64,000 nucleotides of DNA from Equibacterium sp963662035. Its GTDB lineage: Bacteria; Bacteroidota; Bacteroidia; Bacteroidales; UBA932. The notes beneath the pieces were generated by a model. The model searched no databases, was not told the DNA's origin, and saw only the letters and a list, made by a program, of their open reading frames with translations. Of the stretch, positions 45,316 to 54,853 are shown piece by piece. Numbering within the stretch: position 1 is the first letter of the stretch; each line of letters begins with the position of its first letter. Where the stretch lies: NCBI GenBank assembly GCA_963662035.1, contig CAVLDO010000007.1, positions 1 through 64,000 on the forward strand, read 5' to 3'. The translations under genes were made by a program, and so were the position numbers.

Positions 45316-46860
45316 ATGACACAAGAAGAAGTTTTCAGGAATCTGACCGCGCACTGCAAGGAGTACGGATTCATATTCCAGTCGAGCGAGATTTACGACG
45401 GGCTGGCGGCCGTGTATGACTACGGCCAGCTGGGCGTGGAGCTCAAGAACAACATCAAGACCTACTGGTGGGATGCGATGGTGCGCCTGCACGACAATAT
45501 CGTGGGCATCGACAGCGCCATTTTTATGCACCCCAAAATCTGGGAGGCCAGCGGCCACGTGGCTGCCTTCAACGACCCTCTGATAGACAACAAGGACTCC
45601 AAGAAGCGCTACCGCGCCGACGTGCTTATAGAGGATTATCTCGCAAAGCTGGAGGAGAAGATGAACAAGGAGGTGGAGAAGGGACGCCGCAAGTTCGGCG
45701 ACAGCTTTGACGAAGCCCAGTTCCGCGCCACCAATCCCAACGTGCTCCGCAGCCGGGCCAAGTGGGACGAGGTGCATGGCCGTATGGTAAAGGCGCTGGA
45801 CGACAATGACCTGACCGAGATGCGCCAGATAATAATAGACTGCGACATCGTGTGCCCCATCTCCGGCACCAAAAACTGGACGGAGGTGCGCAAGTTCAAC
45901 CTGATGTTCTCCACCCAGCTGGGCAATGTCGACGGCGGCGTGGGCACCATTTACCTGCGTCCAGAAACGGCGCAGGGCATCTTCGTAAACTTTCTCAATG
46001 TGCAGAAGACCGGCCGCATGAAGATTCCCTTCGGCATCGCGCAGATAGGCAAGGCCTTCCGCAACGAGATAGTGGCCCGTCAGTTCATATTCAGAATGAG
46101 GGAGTTCGAGCAGATGGAGATGCAGTTCTTCGTAAAACCCGGCACCGAGATGGAGTGGTTCAAGAAGTGGAAGCAGACCCGTCTGGCCTGGCACAAGGCT
46201 ATGGGTCTGGGCGACGACAAATACCGCTTCCACGACCACGACAAGCTGGCCCACTACGCAAATGCGGCCACCGACATAGAGTTCGCCTTCCCCTTCGGCT
46301 TCAAGGAGCTGGAGGGCATCCACAGCCGCACAGACTTTGATTTGGGCAACCACCAGCGGATGAGCGGCCGCAAGATGCAGTATTTTGACCCCGAGACCAA
46401 CGAGAGCTATGTCCCCTATGTAGTGGAGACCTCCATCGGTGTGGACCGCACCGTGCTGGCCGTGCTCTCCTCCGCATATCACGAGGAGACTCTGGAGGGG
46501 GGCGAGAAGCGCGTGGTGCTTTCCCTGCCAGCGGCGCTAGCTCCTGTCAAGGCGGCCATCCTGCCTCTGGTGAAGAAGGACGGACTGCCCGAGAAGGCCC
46601 GCGAAATCCTGCACTCGCTGCGCGTGGAGTTCAACTGCCAGTACGACGAGAAGGACTCCATCGGCCGCCGCTACCGCCGTCAGGATGCAATCGGCACCCC
46701 TATCTGCGTCACAGTGGACCACGACACCCTCAGCGACAATACCGTGACCGTGCGCTACCGCGACACTATGACTCAAGACCGCATCCCTTTGGAGAGGCTG
46801 CATCAGGTAATCGCCGACCAGGTGAACATCAACAACCTGCTGCGCAAGAACATAGAGTAA
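45316..46860 (+). CDS. glyS: glycine--tRNA ligase (single-chain, alpha2 type)
   Basis: The 514-residue product is the eukaryote/archaeal-like homodimeric GlyRS, not the alpha2-beta2 form. Class II motifs include YLRPETAQGIFVNF, FRNEIVARQFIFRMREF (motif 2) and ETSIGVDRTVLAVL (motif 3). A C-terminal anticodon-binding domain is present. It starts 22 nt after folK and ends in a strong two-way terminator. Confidence 0.95.
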   Translation: MTQEEVFRNLTAHCKEYGFIFQSSEIYDGLAAVYDYGQLGVELKNNIKTYWWDAMVRLHDNIVGIDSAIFMHPKIWEASGHVAAFNDPLIDNKDSKKRYRADVLIEDYLAKLEEKMNKEVEKGRRKFGDSFDEAQFRATNPNVLRSRAKWDEVHGRMVKALDDNDLTEMRQIIIDCDIVCPISGTKNWTEVRKFNLMFSTQLGNVDGGVGTIYLRPETAQGIFVNFLNVQKTGRMKIPFGIAQIGKAFRNEIVARQFIFRMREFEQMEMQFFVKPGTEMEWFKKWKQTRLAWHKAMGLGDDKYRFHDHDKLAHYANAATDIEFAFPFGFKELEGIHSRTDFDLGNHQRMSGRKMQYFDPETNESYVPYVVETSIGVDRTVLAVLSSAYHEETLEGGEKRVVLSLPAALAPVKAAILPLVKKDGLPEKAREILHSLRVEFNCQYDEKDSIGRRYRRQDAIGTPICVTVDHDTLSDNTVTVRYRDTMTQDRIPLERLHQVIADQVNINNLLRKNIE

Positions 46861-46872
46861 AGCGGGGAAGAT

Positions 46873-46925
46873 CCCTGCACAAAAAACCTCCCGCAGGGCG
46901 ATTCCCCTGCAGGAGGTTTTTTGTG
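46873..46925. terminator. bidirectional terminator between glyS and floA
   Basis: AAAAAACCTCC and GGAGGTTTTTT flank an inner stem GCAGGG/CCCTGC. The hairpin gives T-runs on both strands and serves the two convergent genes. Confidence 0.9.
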
Positions 46926-46940
46926 TTGCCGGCCGGGGCG

Positions 46941-47894
46941 CTACTTCTTGGCGATTCTGCCGCGCATTTCGGTGTCGGCCTGGATGTTCTGGAACTTGTA
47001 GTAGTCCATAACCCCCAGATTGCCGCTGCGGAAGGCTTCTGCCATAGCCAGAGGCACCTCTGCCTCCGCCTCTATGACCTTTGCGCGGGCCTCCTGCGCC
47101 TTGGCCACCATCTCCTGCTCCAGGGCGACGGCCATAGCGCGGCGCTCCTCCGCGCGGGCCTGGGCGATGTTCTTGTCGGCGTTGGCCTGGTCCATCTGCA
47201 GCACGGCGCCGATATTCTTGCCCACGTCCACATCCGCTATGTCTATTGAGAGGATTTCGAAGGCGGTGCCGGCGTCAAGCCCCTTGCTGAGCACCACCTT
47301 GGATATGCTGTCGGGGTTCTCCAGAACCTCCTTGTGGCTCTCCGCGCTGCCGATGCTGGACACGATGCCCTCGCCCACGCGGGCCAGCACCGTCTCCTCG
47401 CCTGCGCCGCCCACCAGCTGGTGGATGTTGGTGCGCACCGTCACGCGGGCCTTGGCAATCAGCTGTATGCCGTCCTTGGCCACGGCCGACACGGGGGGTG
47501 TGTTGATGACCTTGGGGTTGACCGACATCTGCACCGCCTCGAACACGTCGCGGCCCGCCAGGTCAATGGCCGCCGCCTTTTTGAAGTCCAGGGCGATGTT
47601 GGCCTTGTCGGCGGAAATCAGGGCGTTGACCACCTTGCCCACCCGGCCGTTGGCCAGATAGTGCGCCTCAAGCTCGTTGGCGTTGAGGTTGAGTCCCGCC
47701 TTGGTGCCGGCGATCATCGCGTTGACTATGACTCCCGGGGGCACTTTGCGCCAGCGCATAAGCACCAGCTGGATAAGGGAGACCTTGGCTCCTGAAATCA
47801 GGGCCTGGAACCACAGGGTCACGGGAAATAGCCACAGGAGGATCAGCAGCAGCACAAAGCCGACTGCGATCCAGAAGATTGTCATAGGGTCCAT
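46941..47894 (-). CDS. floA: flotillin-like protein FloA
   Basis: The 317-residue product has an N-terminal membrane hairpin (about residues 5-40), then an SPFH-like domain. A Glu/Ala-rich coiled coil (about 230-290) with repeats of QARAEERRAMAVALEQE type follows. FloA-type flotillins organise membrane microdomains. An NfeD-family gene lies 4 nt upstream, the usual partner arrangement. Confidence 0.94.
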   Translation of the reverse strand: MDPMTIFWIAVGFVLLLILLWLFPVTLWFQALISGAKVSLIQLVLMRWRKVPPGVIVNAMIAGTKAGLNLNANELEAHYLANGRVGKVVNALISADKANIALDFKKAAAIDLAGRDVFEAVQMSVNPKVINTPPVSAVAKDGIQLIAKARVTVRTNIHQLVGGAGEETVLARVGEGIVSSIGSAESHKEVLENPDSISKVVLSKGLDAGTAFEILSIDIADVDVGKNIGAVLQMDQANADKNIAQARAEERRAMAVALEQEMVAKAQEARAKVIEAEAEVPLAMAEAFRSGNLGVMDYYKFQNIQADTEMRGRIAKK

Positions 47895-47898
47895 TTGA

Positions 47899-48363
47899 TT
47901 ATAGTTTTTTTACGAATATCTTGTTGTCGTCTATTGCGGTCACCACCACGCGGGTGCCCTGGTCCAGAAAGCCCTCCTGGCTGCTTACCTCTGCCTTGGC
48001 GCCGCAGTCGAACAGAGCGGTGCCCATAGGGGCCAGGCGGGTCACGGCGGTGGCGGTGCCCCCCACTTCGATTCCCTTCTGCTTTGGATTGTCATCGGCC
48101 TTGGAGTCGATGTTGGTATGCAGGGAAAACCGCTTCCAGGTGGAGGGGCGCAGCGCTATTGCAATCAGCACTGCGGTGACTATTATGCACAGCAGGGTCA
48201 CGGCGATGCCGCATCCCGTGCCGATATTCACAAAAGCCAGATAGCAGCCGAACGCCATTGCGGCGATGCCCAGAATGCCGGTAACGGCGAATCCCGGAAT
48301 CAGAAAGGTCTCCACAAGCAGGAGCACAAGTCCCACCAGAAGCAGAATTATGACAGGTCCCAT
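47899..48363 (-). CDS. NfeD-family membrane protein
   Basis: The 154-residue product has three or four membrane segments in the first 75 residues (such as VIILLLVGLVLLLVETFLI). A C-terminal OB-fold domain follows, with a VTAIDDNKIFVKKL end. NfeD proteins pair with flotillin-type proteins. It is the short form without the protease part. Confidence 0.88.
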   Translation of the reverse strand: MGPVIILLLVGLVLLLVETFLIPGFAVTGILGIAAMAFGCYLAFVNIGTGCGIAVTLLCIIVTAVLIAIALRPSTWKRFSLHTNIDSKADDNPKQKGIEVGGTATAVTRLAPMGTALFDCGAKAEVSSQEGFLDQGTRVVVTAIDDNKIFVKKL

Positions 48364-48369
48364 ATCGGA

Positions 48370-50205
48370 TTATTTAAGAGGTTCCACGCTCACGCCCTCG
48401 GCGCCGGCCGCCTCGGCCGCGCTGCGCACGCTCTCGGCCTTGCTCTTGTCAAGCGGGGCGATGAAATATACCGTGACGCCCTCCTCCACCGTGCGGGCGA
48501 TGTCGGCCGTGCTCACGCTGCTCACTGCGGCGCGCACTTCGGAGGGGATGCCGTCGGGGTACTCGCGGAAGGCGACTCTGTATTTTACATTGCTCTTTGC
48601 CTTGGCCTCAAGGGCGCGGGCGTTCTTGACGGTTTCGTTGGCGCCGTTGTTGAATGCCACCACCTGCGCCGAGCCGAAGCCCTTCTTCTTGACCGTGGAG
48701 AGGGCCTTGTTTGCCTCTGCCCAGGTGTCGAACATACCTATGCGGTAAACATTGCCTCTGCCCAGCTTCTTGGTGAAGACGGGGCTGAGCCCCTTGAAGC
48801 GGGAGGCCTCCAGCTTGGCTGCGGTCTTTGCCACCTGAATCTGATATACCAGGCCCTCCAGGGGCAGCTGATAGTCCTCCACTATCACCGATTCGTCCAG
48901 CACACGGAATGTCATATCCACTTCGACTGCCGGCTTGGCGAACTCGAAGTCGGGCATAGAACCCAGCGTGCGCTGGATAAAGGTGTATTGCGGGGCGGAG
49001 TCGCCGCCGATGTCGCCGGAGGTGATGGCCTGCTCCACTTCAGCCTGCTCCACATCTTCCAGACTGACGTTCTCGCCGCGCACCAGAAACTCCATCTCCA
49101 CCGCCTGCAGCTCGCTGCCGATGTAGCCCAGACGCTCCTGCAGGGCAAAAATCTCGCTCTCGGCACTGTCAATGGCGCGTGCGAGGGCCTTGCGGTCGTC
49201 GCTGTCGGCCTCCGAGTAGAGCCGGCGGCTCTCCTCAAGCTCGGTTTTTATAATCCGCAGCGAATCCTTCACGGCGCCGTAGCGCCCCACGAGGCTGTAA
49301 TACTGCGCAAAGGAGTCATCGCCGTAGAGGCTGTGGGAGAAGGTGTTGTCGTCCACATCAAGGTTGATGTGCGGGCGGGGCATAAGAGAGGCTATCATCC
49401 GTGCCTCCTCCACCGACTCCACCGGCTTCTTTACCGGGGTCGGGTCGTATTTCAGCAGGTAAATCACCATACTGTCGGCCGCGCAGGCGCGGTTGGAGGC
49501 GAAAAGAGAGAAGTTGCCGTCGGGCGTGTCGCAGAACAGGAGGTCGTCGTAGGGCGACGAATAGGGGAAACCCATATTCTCCGCCACGCCCCACTGCCCG
49601 CTCTCGGCGTCCCACTCGCTCACGAAAAGGTCGTAACCCCCCATTCCGTAGAGCCCTTTGGAAGAGAAATACATCTTGGTGCCGTCTTCGCTGAGCACCG
49701 GATATATTTCGTCTTCTATCGAGTTGACTCCGTCGCCCATATCGGTGAGAGGGCCCCAGAGGCCGTCAGCACCCCGCTCGGAATAGTTGAGGTCGTAGGT
49801 GCCGTACTGGTTGCGGGTGGGGATTATCACCTTCTGCATATTGTCGTTGTAGAGAAAGACCTCGCCGTCGGGCCCCTTGCGCCACGATTTGTCGGGAAAG
49901 TGGCTGTAGTAGAGGAAAAAGCGGCTGCGGGGCACGGTGATGCTGGAAATCACCTGCGGACGGGATGCATACTGCAGCATACCGATGCCGTTTTCGCACC
50001 AGGTGATCTTCTCTTGCAGCACTGCCCGTTCTGTGGAATCCTGGGCGCGCTCCAGCGCTCTGGAATAGTCGCGCTTTGCGGCCTCGAAGCTGTAGGAGCC
50101 CATCGCCTTGTCGCCGCTGCTCACAAGAGAGCGGTAGCTCTGGCCGGAGGCACTGGCGGAGAGGGCGATGGCGGCAATCAAAACTATTTTTCGGAGGTTT
50201 TTCAT
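48370..50205 (-). CDS. secreted TPR / PD40-propeller / SPOR-domain protein
   Basis: The 611-residue product has a signal peptide (about residues 1-22). A short TPR-like region (SYRSLVSSGDKAMGSYSFEAAKRDYSRALERA) is followed by beta-propeller repeats of PD40 type, for example EIYPVLSEDGTKMYFSSKG and DLLFCDTPDGNFSLFAS. A helical or coiled segment (about 325-390) follows, then a C-terminal SPOR-like pair: YQIQVAKTAAKLEASRFKG and YRIGMFDTWAEANKALSTV. SPOR domains bind glycan strands lacking peptide stems at division sites. The layout recalls Por-system proteins such as PorE but with SPOR in place of OmpA. It is first in a likely operon with nfeD and floA (6- and 4-nt gaps). A minus-strand TACTTTTG lies at 50239-50232. 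Confidence 0.75.
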   Translation of the reverse strand: MKNLRKIVLIAAIALSASASGQSYRSLVSSGDKAMGSYSFEAAKRDYSRALERAQDSTERAVLQEKITWCENGIGMLQYASRPQVISSITVPRSRFFLYYSHFPDKSWRKGPDGEVFLYNDNMQKVIIPTRNQYGTYDLNYSERGADGLWGPLTDMGDGVNSIEDEIYPVLSEDGTKMYFSSKGLYGMGGYDLFVSEWDAESGQWGVAENMGFPYSSPYDDLLFCDTPDGNFSLFASNRACAADSMVIYLLKYDPTPVKKPVESVEEARMIASLMPRPHINLDVDDNTFSHSLYGDDSFAQYYSLVGRYGAVKDSLRIIKTELEESRRLYSEADSDDRKALARAIDSAESEIFALQERLGYIGSELQAVEMEFLVRGENVSLEDVEQAEVEQAITSGDIGGDSAPQYTFIQRTLGSMPDFEFAKPAVEVDMTFRVLDESVIVEDYQLPLEGLVYQIQVAKTAAKLEASRFKGLSPVFTKKLGRGNVYRIGMFDTWAEANKALSTVKKKGFGSAQVVAFNNGANETVKNARALEAKAKSNVKYRVAFREYPDGIPSEVRAAVSSVSTADIARTVEEGVTVYFIAPLDKSKAESVRSAAEAAGAEGVSVEPLK

Positions 50206-50324
50206 CTCAATTTTAATGGCGAAACCGAAAACAAAAGTAGGAAATAGTTCACATATTAAGAAAAAATACTAATTTCGCAGACTATTTTTCGTGAATTATC
50301 TAAAATTCAAAATACGCAACAGTT

Positions 50325-53300
50325 ATGCAAAGTAAAGGAGCCATTCGTTTGGTGGCAATTCTAATCGGCCTGGCTTGCGCTTTCCAGCTCTCTTTCACGC
50401 TGGTTTCCGCAATTCAGGAGAAAAAGGCTGCGAAGTATGCAGACAAGGCAGTGGAGCAGGTAAGACAGAGCGCAGAGTTCGGCGCGGTGTCCGATCTTGA
50501 CAAGGCTGTCTACATCGATTCTGTGCACAGCGCGGCCAACAGCAGGTATCTCGACTCCGTCTCTACAGAGAAGGTTTATTTCGGCTACACATACAAGTCC
50601 GTGAAGGAGAAAGAGATCAATCTCGGTCTGGACCTCAAGGGCGGTATGAACGTAATGCTGCAGCTGGACCTCGGAGAACTGGTGCGCAACTGCGCCCGCG
50701 AAAAGACCTCCGAAGAGTTCAACAAGGCACTCTCGCTGGCGCGTAAGCGTGCAGAAGAGACACACACCGACCTCATCACCCTCTTTGCCGAGGCTTGGAA
50801 AGAGGTCGCTCCCAACCAGAGGCTCTCTTTCGATATCGACCTGGAGAAGTTCAGCAGCGATGTCCCCAACAAGTCCAAGATAACCGACGACGAAATCATC
50901 GAGCTGCTCCGCAAGGAGGCCGAGAGCGCAATCAACAACTCCTATACGGTTGTGGAGCGCCGTGTCAACCAGTTTGGTGTGGCTCAGCCCAATATCCAGA
51001 AGATCGCCCGCACCGGCCGCATCCTTGTGGAGCTGCCGGGCGTCAAGGAGCCCGAGCGCGTGCGCAAGCTGCTCCAGGGAACCGCTTCCCTCGAGTTCTG
51101 GAACACCTACAACTCACAGGAGATTCTCCCCTTCTTGCAGGAAGTGAACCGCAATGAGGCTTCCAGGCTGGCCGCAGTTGAGACGGCTCCCGCAGCCGAC
51201 AGCACAGCAGTGGCCGATGCGGCCGGCGCAGCTGCCGAGGACACCCTGCTCAACAGTCTTGCCCAAAGCGGCGAGGCGCAGGATCTGGCGGCCCAGAACG
51301 AGGCTTACAGAAAGGCAAACCCTCTCTTCGGCCGTCTGCAGCAGTTGGGCGGCAACAGCGCCTGCCTGGGTGTTGTGCACTACCGCGACACTGCGGAGGT
51401 TATGCGTATGCTGCGCGAGAGCAGCGTCTCCTTCCCCAACGACTTTGTGCCGGCTCTCACATTCAAGCCGAGCTCATTTACGACCGGCGACCAGTACTAC
51501 GAGCTGGTGGCCCTCAAGAGCAACGCCGGCAAGGGTGCCGTGCTTGACGGAGGCGTGATCACTTCCGCCCGCGTCAACTACAGCCAGATTTCCGGTGCCG
51601 CCGAGGTCAGCATGACAATGAACACCACCGGCAGCGCCCGCTGGGAGGTCATCACCGAGCAGAACATCGGCAAGCAGATTGCAGTGGTGATGGACGGCCT
51701 GGTTTACTCCTACCCCACCGTGCAGAACAAGATCAGCGGCGGCAGCAGTCAGATCACCGGCAACTTCACGGCAGAAGAGGCCGAAGACCTTGCCACTGTG
51801 CTCAAGTCCGGTAAGCTCAGTACTCCCGCCCGCATCGTGCAGGAGCAGGTTGTGGGCCCTTCCCTTGGTAGCGCATCCATCCGCAGCGGTATGATTTCGT
51901 TCCTGCTGGCATTTATGTTGGTGCTTGCATATATGCTCTGGTTCTATCGCCGCGCCGGCTTTGCGGCCGACATAGCGCTGCTGTGCAACGTGCTGTTCCT
52001 CTTTGGCGCACTGGTGTCGTTCGGAGCGGTGCTCACCCTGCCCGGTATTGCCGGTCTGGTGCTGACTATGGGTATGGCGGTGGATGCCAACGTGATCATA
52101 TACGAGCGCATCAAGGAGGAGCTCAACGCCGGCAAGAGCGTGCGACTGGCAATAAATGACGGTCACAAGAATGCATATTCGGCCATCATCGACGGCCAGC
52201 TGACCACAATGATCACCGGTATCATCCTTTACTTCTTCGGCAGCGGCCCCGTCAAGGGTTTTGCAGCCGTGCTTGTAATCGGTATCATCACCTCCGTGTT
52301 CACCTCGATTTTCATCCCCAGACTCATCTTCGAGAGAAGGCTGGCCAAGAACAAGGATATCACCTTCTACAGCAAGACCACGCAGAACTTCCTCAAGAAT
52401 ACCCACTTCAACTTCGTCAAGATGCGCAGGACTTCCTACACCATCTCCATCGTGATTGGCGTGATAGCGCTGGTGAGCATCTTTACAAAGGGCTTCTCCT
52501 ATGGCGTGGATTTCAGCGGCGGCCGTACATACGTTGTCCGCTTTGACCAGCCGGTAAAGGTAGAGGATGTCCGCAAGGCTACTTACGAAGAGTTTGGCGA
52601 GGCCCCCGAGGTCAAGCAGTTCGGCGGCGAGTCGCAGATGCGCATCACCACCAAATACAAGGTTGACGACACCAGCCGCGAGACCGACAGGGAGATAGAG
52701 GGCAAGCTCTACAAGGCATTGAAGAGCTTCTTCCGCGCAGATATGAGCCTCGACGACTTCGTATCGACTCTGAACAACCCTAACGGTATCATCTCCTCCG
52801 ACCGCGTGGACGCCTCCATCGCGAGCGAGGTGCAGCGGGATGCTGTCATAGCGGTGATCCTCTCGCTGATAGCGATCTTCGGCTACATCGCCCTGCGCTT
52901 CACCAACTGGACTTGGGGTCTGGGCGGCGTGATATCGCTGGTTAACAACTCTCTGGTTACGATCGGCTTCTTCTCGCTCTTCAGCGGAATCCTGCCGTTC
53001 AACCTGGATATCGACCAGAACTTCATAGCCGCGATATTGACCATCATCGGTTACTCCATCAACGATAACGTGGTTATCTTTGACCGTATCCGCGAATACA
53101 AGGTGCTCTATCCCAAGCGTCCTCTCAAGGAGAATATCAACGACGCACTCAACGCAACCTTGAGCCGTACTCTTAACACCTCCATCACCACTTTGGTGGT
53201 GCTGCTGGCAATCGCGGTGTTCGGCGGCGAGTCTATCCGCGGTTTTGCCGTGGCTCTGGCACTCGGTGTGATTGTGGGTACCTACTCCTCCATCTTCATC

Positions 53301-53375
53301 GGTACACCTATTATGTACGACCTCAACCGCAAGCGCGAGCAGAAGATCGAGGCTGCATCCGAGAGCAAGAAGTAA
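50325..53375 (+). CDS. secDF: fused protein translocase subunit SecDF
   Basis: The 1016-residue product joins SecD (about residues 1-650) and SecF (about 690-1016) in one chain, as in many Bacteroidota. SecD has GLDLKGGMNVMLQLD and six membrane segments; SecF has GVDFSGGRTYVVRF and FTNWTWGLGGVISL. It uses proton-motive force to pull preproteins through SecYEG. It is a single gene ending in a terminator. The 119 nt upstream hold no clear consensus promoter. Confidence 0.97.
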   Translation: MQSKGAIRLVAILIGLACAFQLSFTLVSAIQEKKAAKYADKAVEQVRQSAEFGAVSDLDKAVYIDSVHSAANSRYLDSVSTEKVYFGYTYKSVKEKEINLGLDLKGGMNVMLQLDLGELVRNCAREKTSEEFNKALSLARKRAEETHTDLITLFAEAWKEVAPNQRLSFDIDLEKFSSDVPNKSKITDDEIIELLRKEAESAINNSYTVVERRVNQFGVAQPNIQKIARTGRILVELPGVKEPERVRKLLQGTASLEFWNTYNSQEILPFLQEVNRNEASRLAAVETAPAADSTAVADAAGAAAEDTLLNSLAQSGEAQDLAAQNEAYRKANPLFGRLQQLGGNSACLGVVHYRDTAEVMRMLRESSVSFPNDFVPALTFKPSSFTTGDQYYELVALKSNAGKGAVLDGGVITSARVNYSQISGAAEVSMTMNTTGSARWEVITEQNIGKQIAVVMDGLVYSYPTVQNKISGGSSQITGNFTAEEAEDLATVLKSGKLSTPARIVQEQVVGPSLGSASIRSGMISFLLAFMLVLAYMLWFYRRAGFAADIALLCNVLFLFGALVSFGAVLTLPGIAGLVLTMGMAVDANVIIYERIKEELNAGKSVRLAINDGHKNAYSAIIDGQLTTMITGIILYFFGSGPVKGFAAVLVIGIITSVFTSIFIPRLIFERRLAKNKDITFYSKTTQNFLKNTHFNFVKMRRTSYTISIVIGVIALVSIFTKGFSYGVDFSGGRTYVVRFDQPVKVEDVRKATYEEFGEAPEVKQFGGESQMRITTKYKVDDTSRETDREIEGKLYKALKSFFRADMSLDDFVSTLNNPNGIISSDRVDASIASEVQRDAVIAVILSLIAIFGYIALRFTNWTWGLGGVISLVNNSLVTIGFFSLFSGILPFNLDIDQNFIAAILTIIGYSINDNVVIFDRIREYKVLYPKRPLKENINDALNATLSRTLNTSITTLVVLLAIAVFGGESIRGFAVALALGVIVGTYSSIFIGTPIMYDLNRKREQKIEAASESKK

Positions 53376-53392
53376 TCGGATTTGCAGGTATG

Positions 53393-53433
53393 CAGAAAAA
53401 GGCGGACTCCGAGGGGTGTCCGCCTTTTTTTAT
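53393..53433. terminator. bidirectional terminator between secDF and yidD
   Basis: AAAAAGGCGGAC and GTCCGCCTTTTTTT form a strong hairpin with runs on both sides, between convergent genes. Confidence 0.9.
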
Positions 53434-53479
53434 GTCCCTGACGGAGCCTGCGCCCGCTGGCCACGCCGCCCGACAACTT

Positions 53480-53722
53480 CTAAGGCACCGGGTCATAGCC
53501 GCTGCCACCCCAGGGATTGCAGCGCAGAATGCGCTTGAAGGCAAGCCAGCCCCCCTTGAGGATACCGTATTTTTCTATCGCCTCATAAGCGTATGTGCTG
53601 CAGGTGGGGGTGAAGCGGCAGCTGCCCCCCATATAGGGCGAGAGCGCCACCTTGTAGAATTTGATCAGCATCAGAAACGGCCGGGAGACGACTTTTCGCA
53701 GGGTATGGCGCCTACGGCTCAT
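53480..53722 (-). CDS. yidD: membrane protein insertion efficiency factor YidD
   Basis: The 80-residue product has the YidD signature GSCRFTPTCSTYAYEAI and KRILRCNPWGGSGYDPVP. I start it at the ATG at 53722 (MSRRRHTLRKV), which overlaps the rnpA stop as ATGA; an upstream ATG at 53779 would lie deep in rnpA. It assists YidC-dependent insertion. The rnpA-yidD order is conserved in many bacteria. Confidence 0.93.
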   Translation of the reverse strand: MSRRRHTLRKVVSRPFLMLIKFYKVALSPYMGGSCRFTPTCSTYAYEAIEKYGILKGGWLAFKRILRCNPWGGSGYDPVP

Positions 53723-54072
53723 TGCTCTGCGCGGCTTTTGCCCAGAATTTCGCACACAGAGGCGCTTATTACGGCACAAGAGCAGATTTCTTTGGCAATG
53801 TACACCAGCAGGTAATCGGCCTTGAAATCGCCAAGAACGGCCTTTTGGTTGAGTCGCAGCGACTCGCGGATGCGCCGCTTGAGCAGGTTGCGCTTCACCG
53901 CCCGCTTGAAGTTGCGCTTGGGCACCGAAATCACATACCTGGGCAGGCGTCCGCCTCCGGGCAGGTAATAGGCCTTGATGGGGTATTTGAAAATCACCTT
54001 GCCCCGCGCGGGCAGGCTCGCGATAGTCTCTCTTTGGCAGAGCCGCTGTTCTTTAGGGAAAGAGAACATCAT
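53719..54072 (-). CDS. rnpA: ribonuclease P protein component
   Basis: The 117-residue product binds the RNase P RNA for tRNA 5' maturation. It has the basic RNR motif region KRAVKRNLLKRRIRE and an N-terminal LCQRETIASL segment. It lies downstream of hemD with a 34-nt gap and overlaps yidD. The neighbouring rpmH gene found in other phyla is absent. Confidence 0.93.
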   Translation of the reverse strand: MMFSFPKEQRLCQRETIASLPARGKVIFKYPIKAYYLPGGGRLPRYVISVPKRNFKRAVKRNLLKRRIRESLRLNQKAVLGDFKADYLLVYIAKEICSCAVISASVCEILGKSRAEQ

Positions 54073-54106
54073 AAGCCTCGGGTGATGATTATCTGCGGCA
54101 GGATGC

Positions 54107-54853
54107 TTAAAGCCTGCTGCAGTAGATGCTGAGAGCCTGAGCTATGGATTTGACCTCCGCCGTGGGGGCGGTGATCTCCACTTTGAGACCGGCCTGCTCC
54201 GCAGCCTTGGCGGTGTTGGCGCCGTAGGTGGCCAGCAGCAGGTCGTTCTGCCGGAAATCGGGGTGATTCTCCAGCAGAGAGCGGACATCGCACGGGCTGT
54301 AGAATACCAGTGCGCTGTAGCTTGAAAGGTCCAGATGCCTGGTGTCGCTCACCACGGTGTTCATAAACACCGCGCTGCCATAGTCCAGATGGGCATCGTC
54401 AAAGGCTTTTGCCATATCGGGGCGCAGAGAGTCGGTGCAGGCGATGAGGAACTTCTCCCCTTTGTGCTTTGAGCCGATGGAATCCACTATGGAGAGGGAT
54501 TTGCCGTCGCCGAAGAAGATCTTGCGCTTGCGGTAAACGATATATTTCTGCAGATAGAGGGCTATCTGCTGGTTCTGGCAGAAGTACTTCATATCCTCCG
54601 GCACCGTCACGCGGGTCTCTTCGCAGATGCGGAAAAAAGAATCGATGACACTGCGGGATGTGAATACGATTGCGGTGAAATCGAGAATATGCACGTTCTG
54701 GCTTCTGAAATCTTTGGTGGACACCGGCTTTACGGTGAAAAACGGACAGAATTCAAAAGAGAGGCTGTATTTTGTTTCAAGCTCTGCGTAGGGGGAGTTG
54801 TTTAGCGGAGCCGGCTGGGCAATCAGTATTTTCTTTCCTCTTAAATCAATCAT
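54107..54853 (-). CDS. hemD: uroporphyrinogen-III synthase
   Basis: The 248-residue product has the two-lobed HemD layout. Motifs include IVFTSRSVIDSFFRI in the first lobe, ALVFYSPCDVRSLLE and LLATYGANTAKAAEQAGL near the end. HemD sequences diverge widely, so identity rests on overall pattern and on the TSRSxVxxF-like and late G-x-x-T-A motifs. It closes the tetrapyrrole ring in haem synthesis. Its start overlaps the DUF4271 stop by 4 nt. Confidence 0.85.
   Translation of the reverse strand: MIDLRGKKILIAQPAPLNNSPYAELETKYSLSFEFCPFFTVKPVSTKDFRSQNVHILDFTAIVFTSRSVIDSFFRICEETRVTVPEDMKYFCQNQQIALYLQKYIVYRKRKIFFGDGKSLSIVDSIGSKHKGEKFLIACTDSLRPDMAKAFDDAHLDYGSAVFMNTVVSDTRHLDLSSYSALVFYSPCDVRSLLENHPDFRQNDLLLATYGANTAKAAEQAGLKVEITAPTAEVKSIAQALSIYCSRL

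Noticed and set aside
48118..50247. 709-residue open frame antisense to nfeD and the SPOR protein
   Set aside because: It crosses two real genes and their junction and shows no recognisable motif; typical of G+C-rich DNA.
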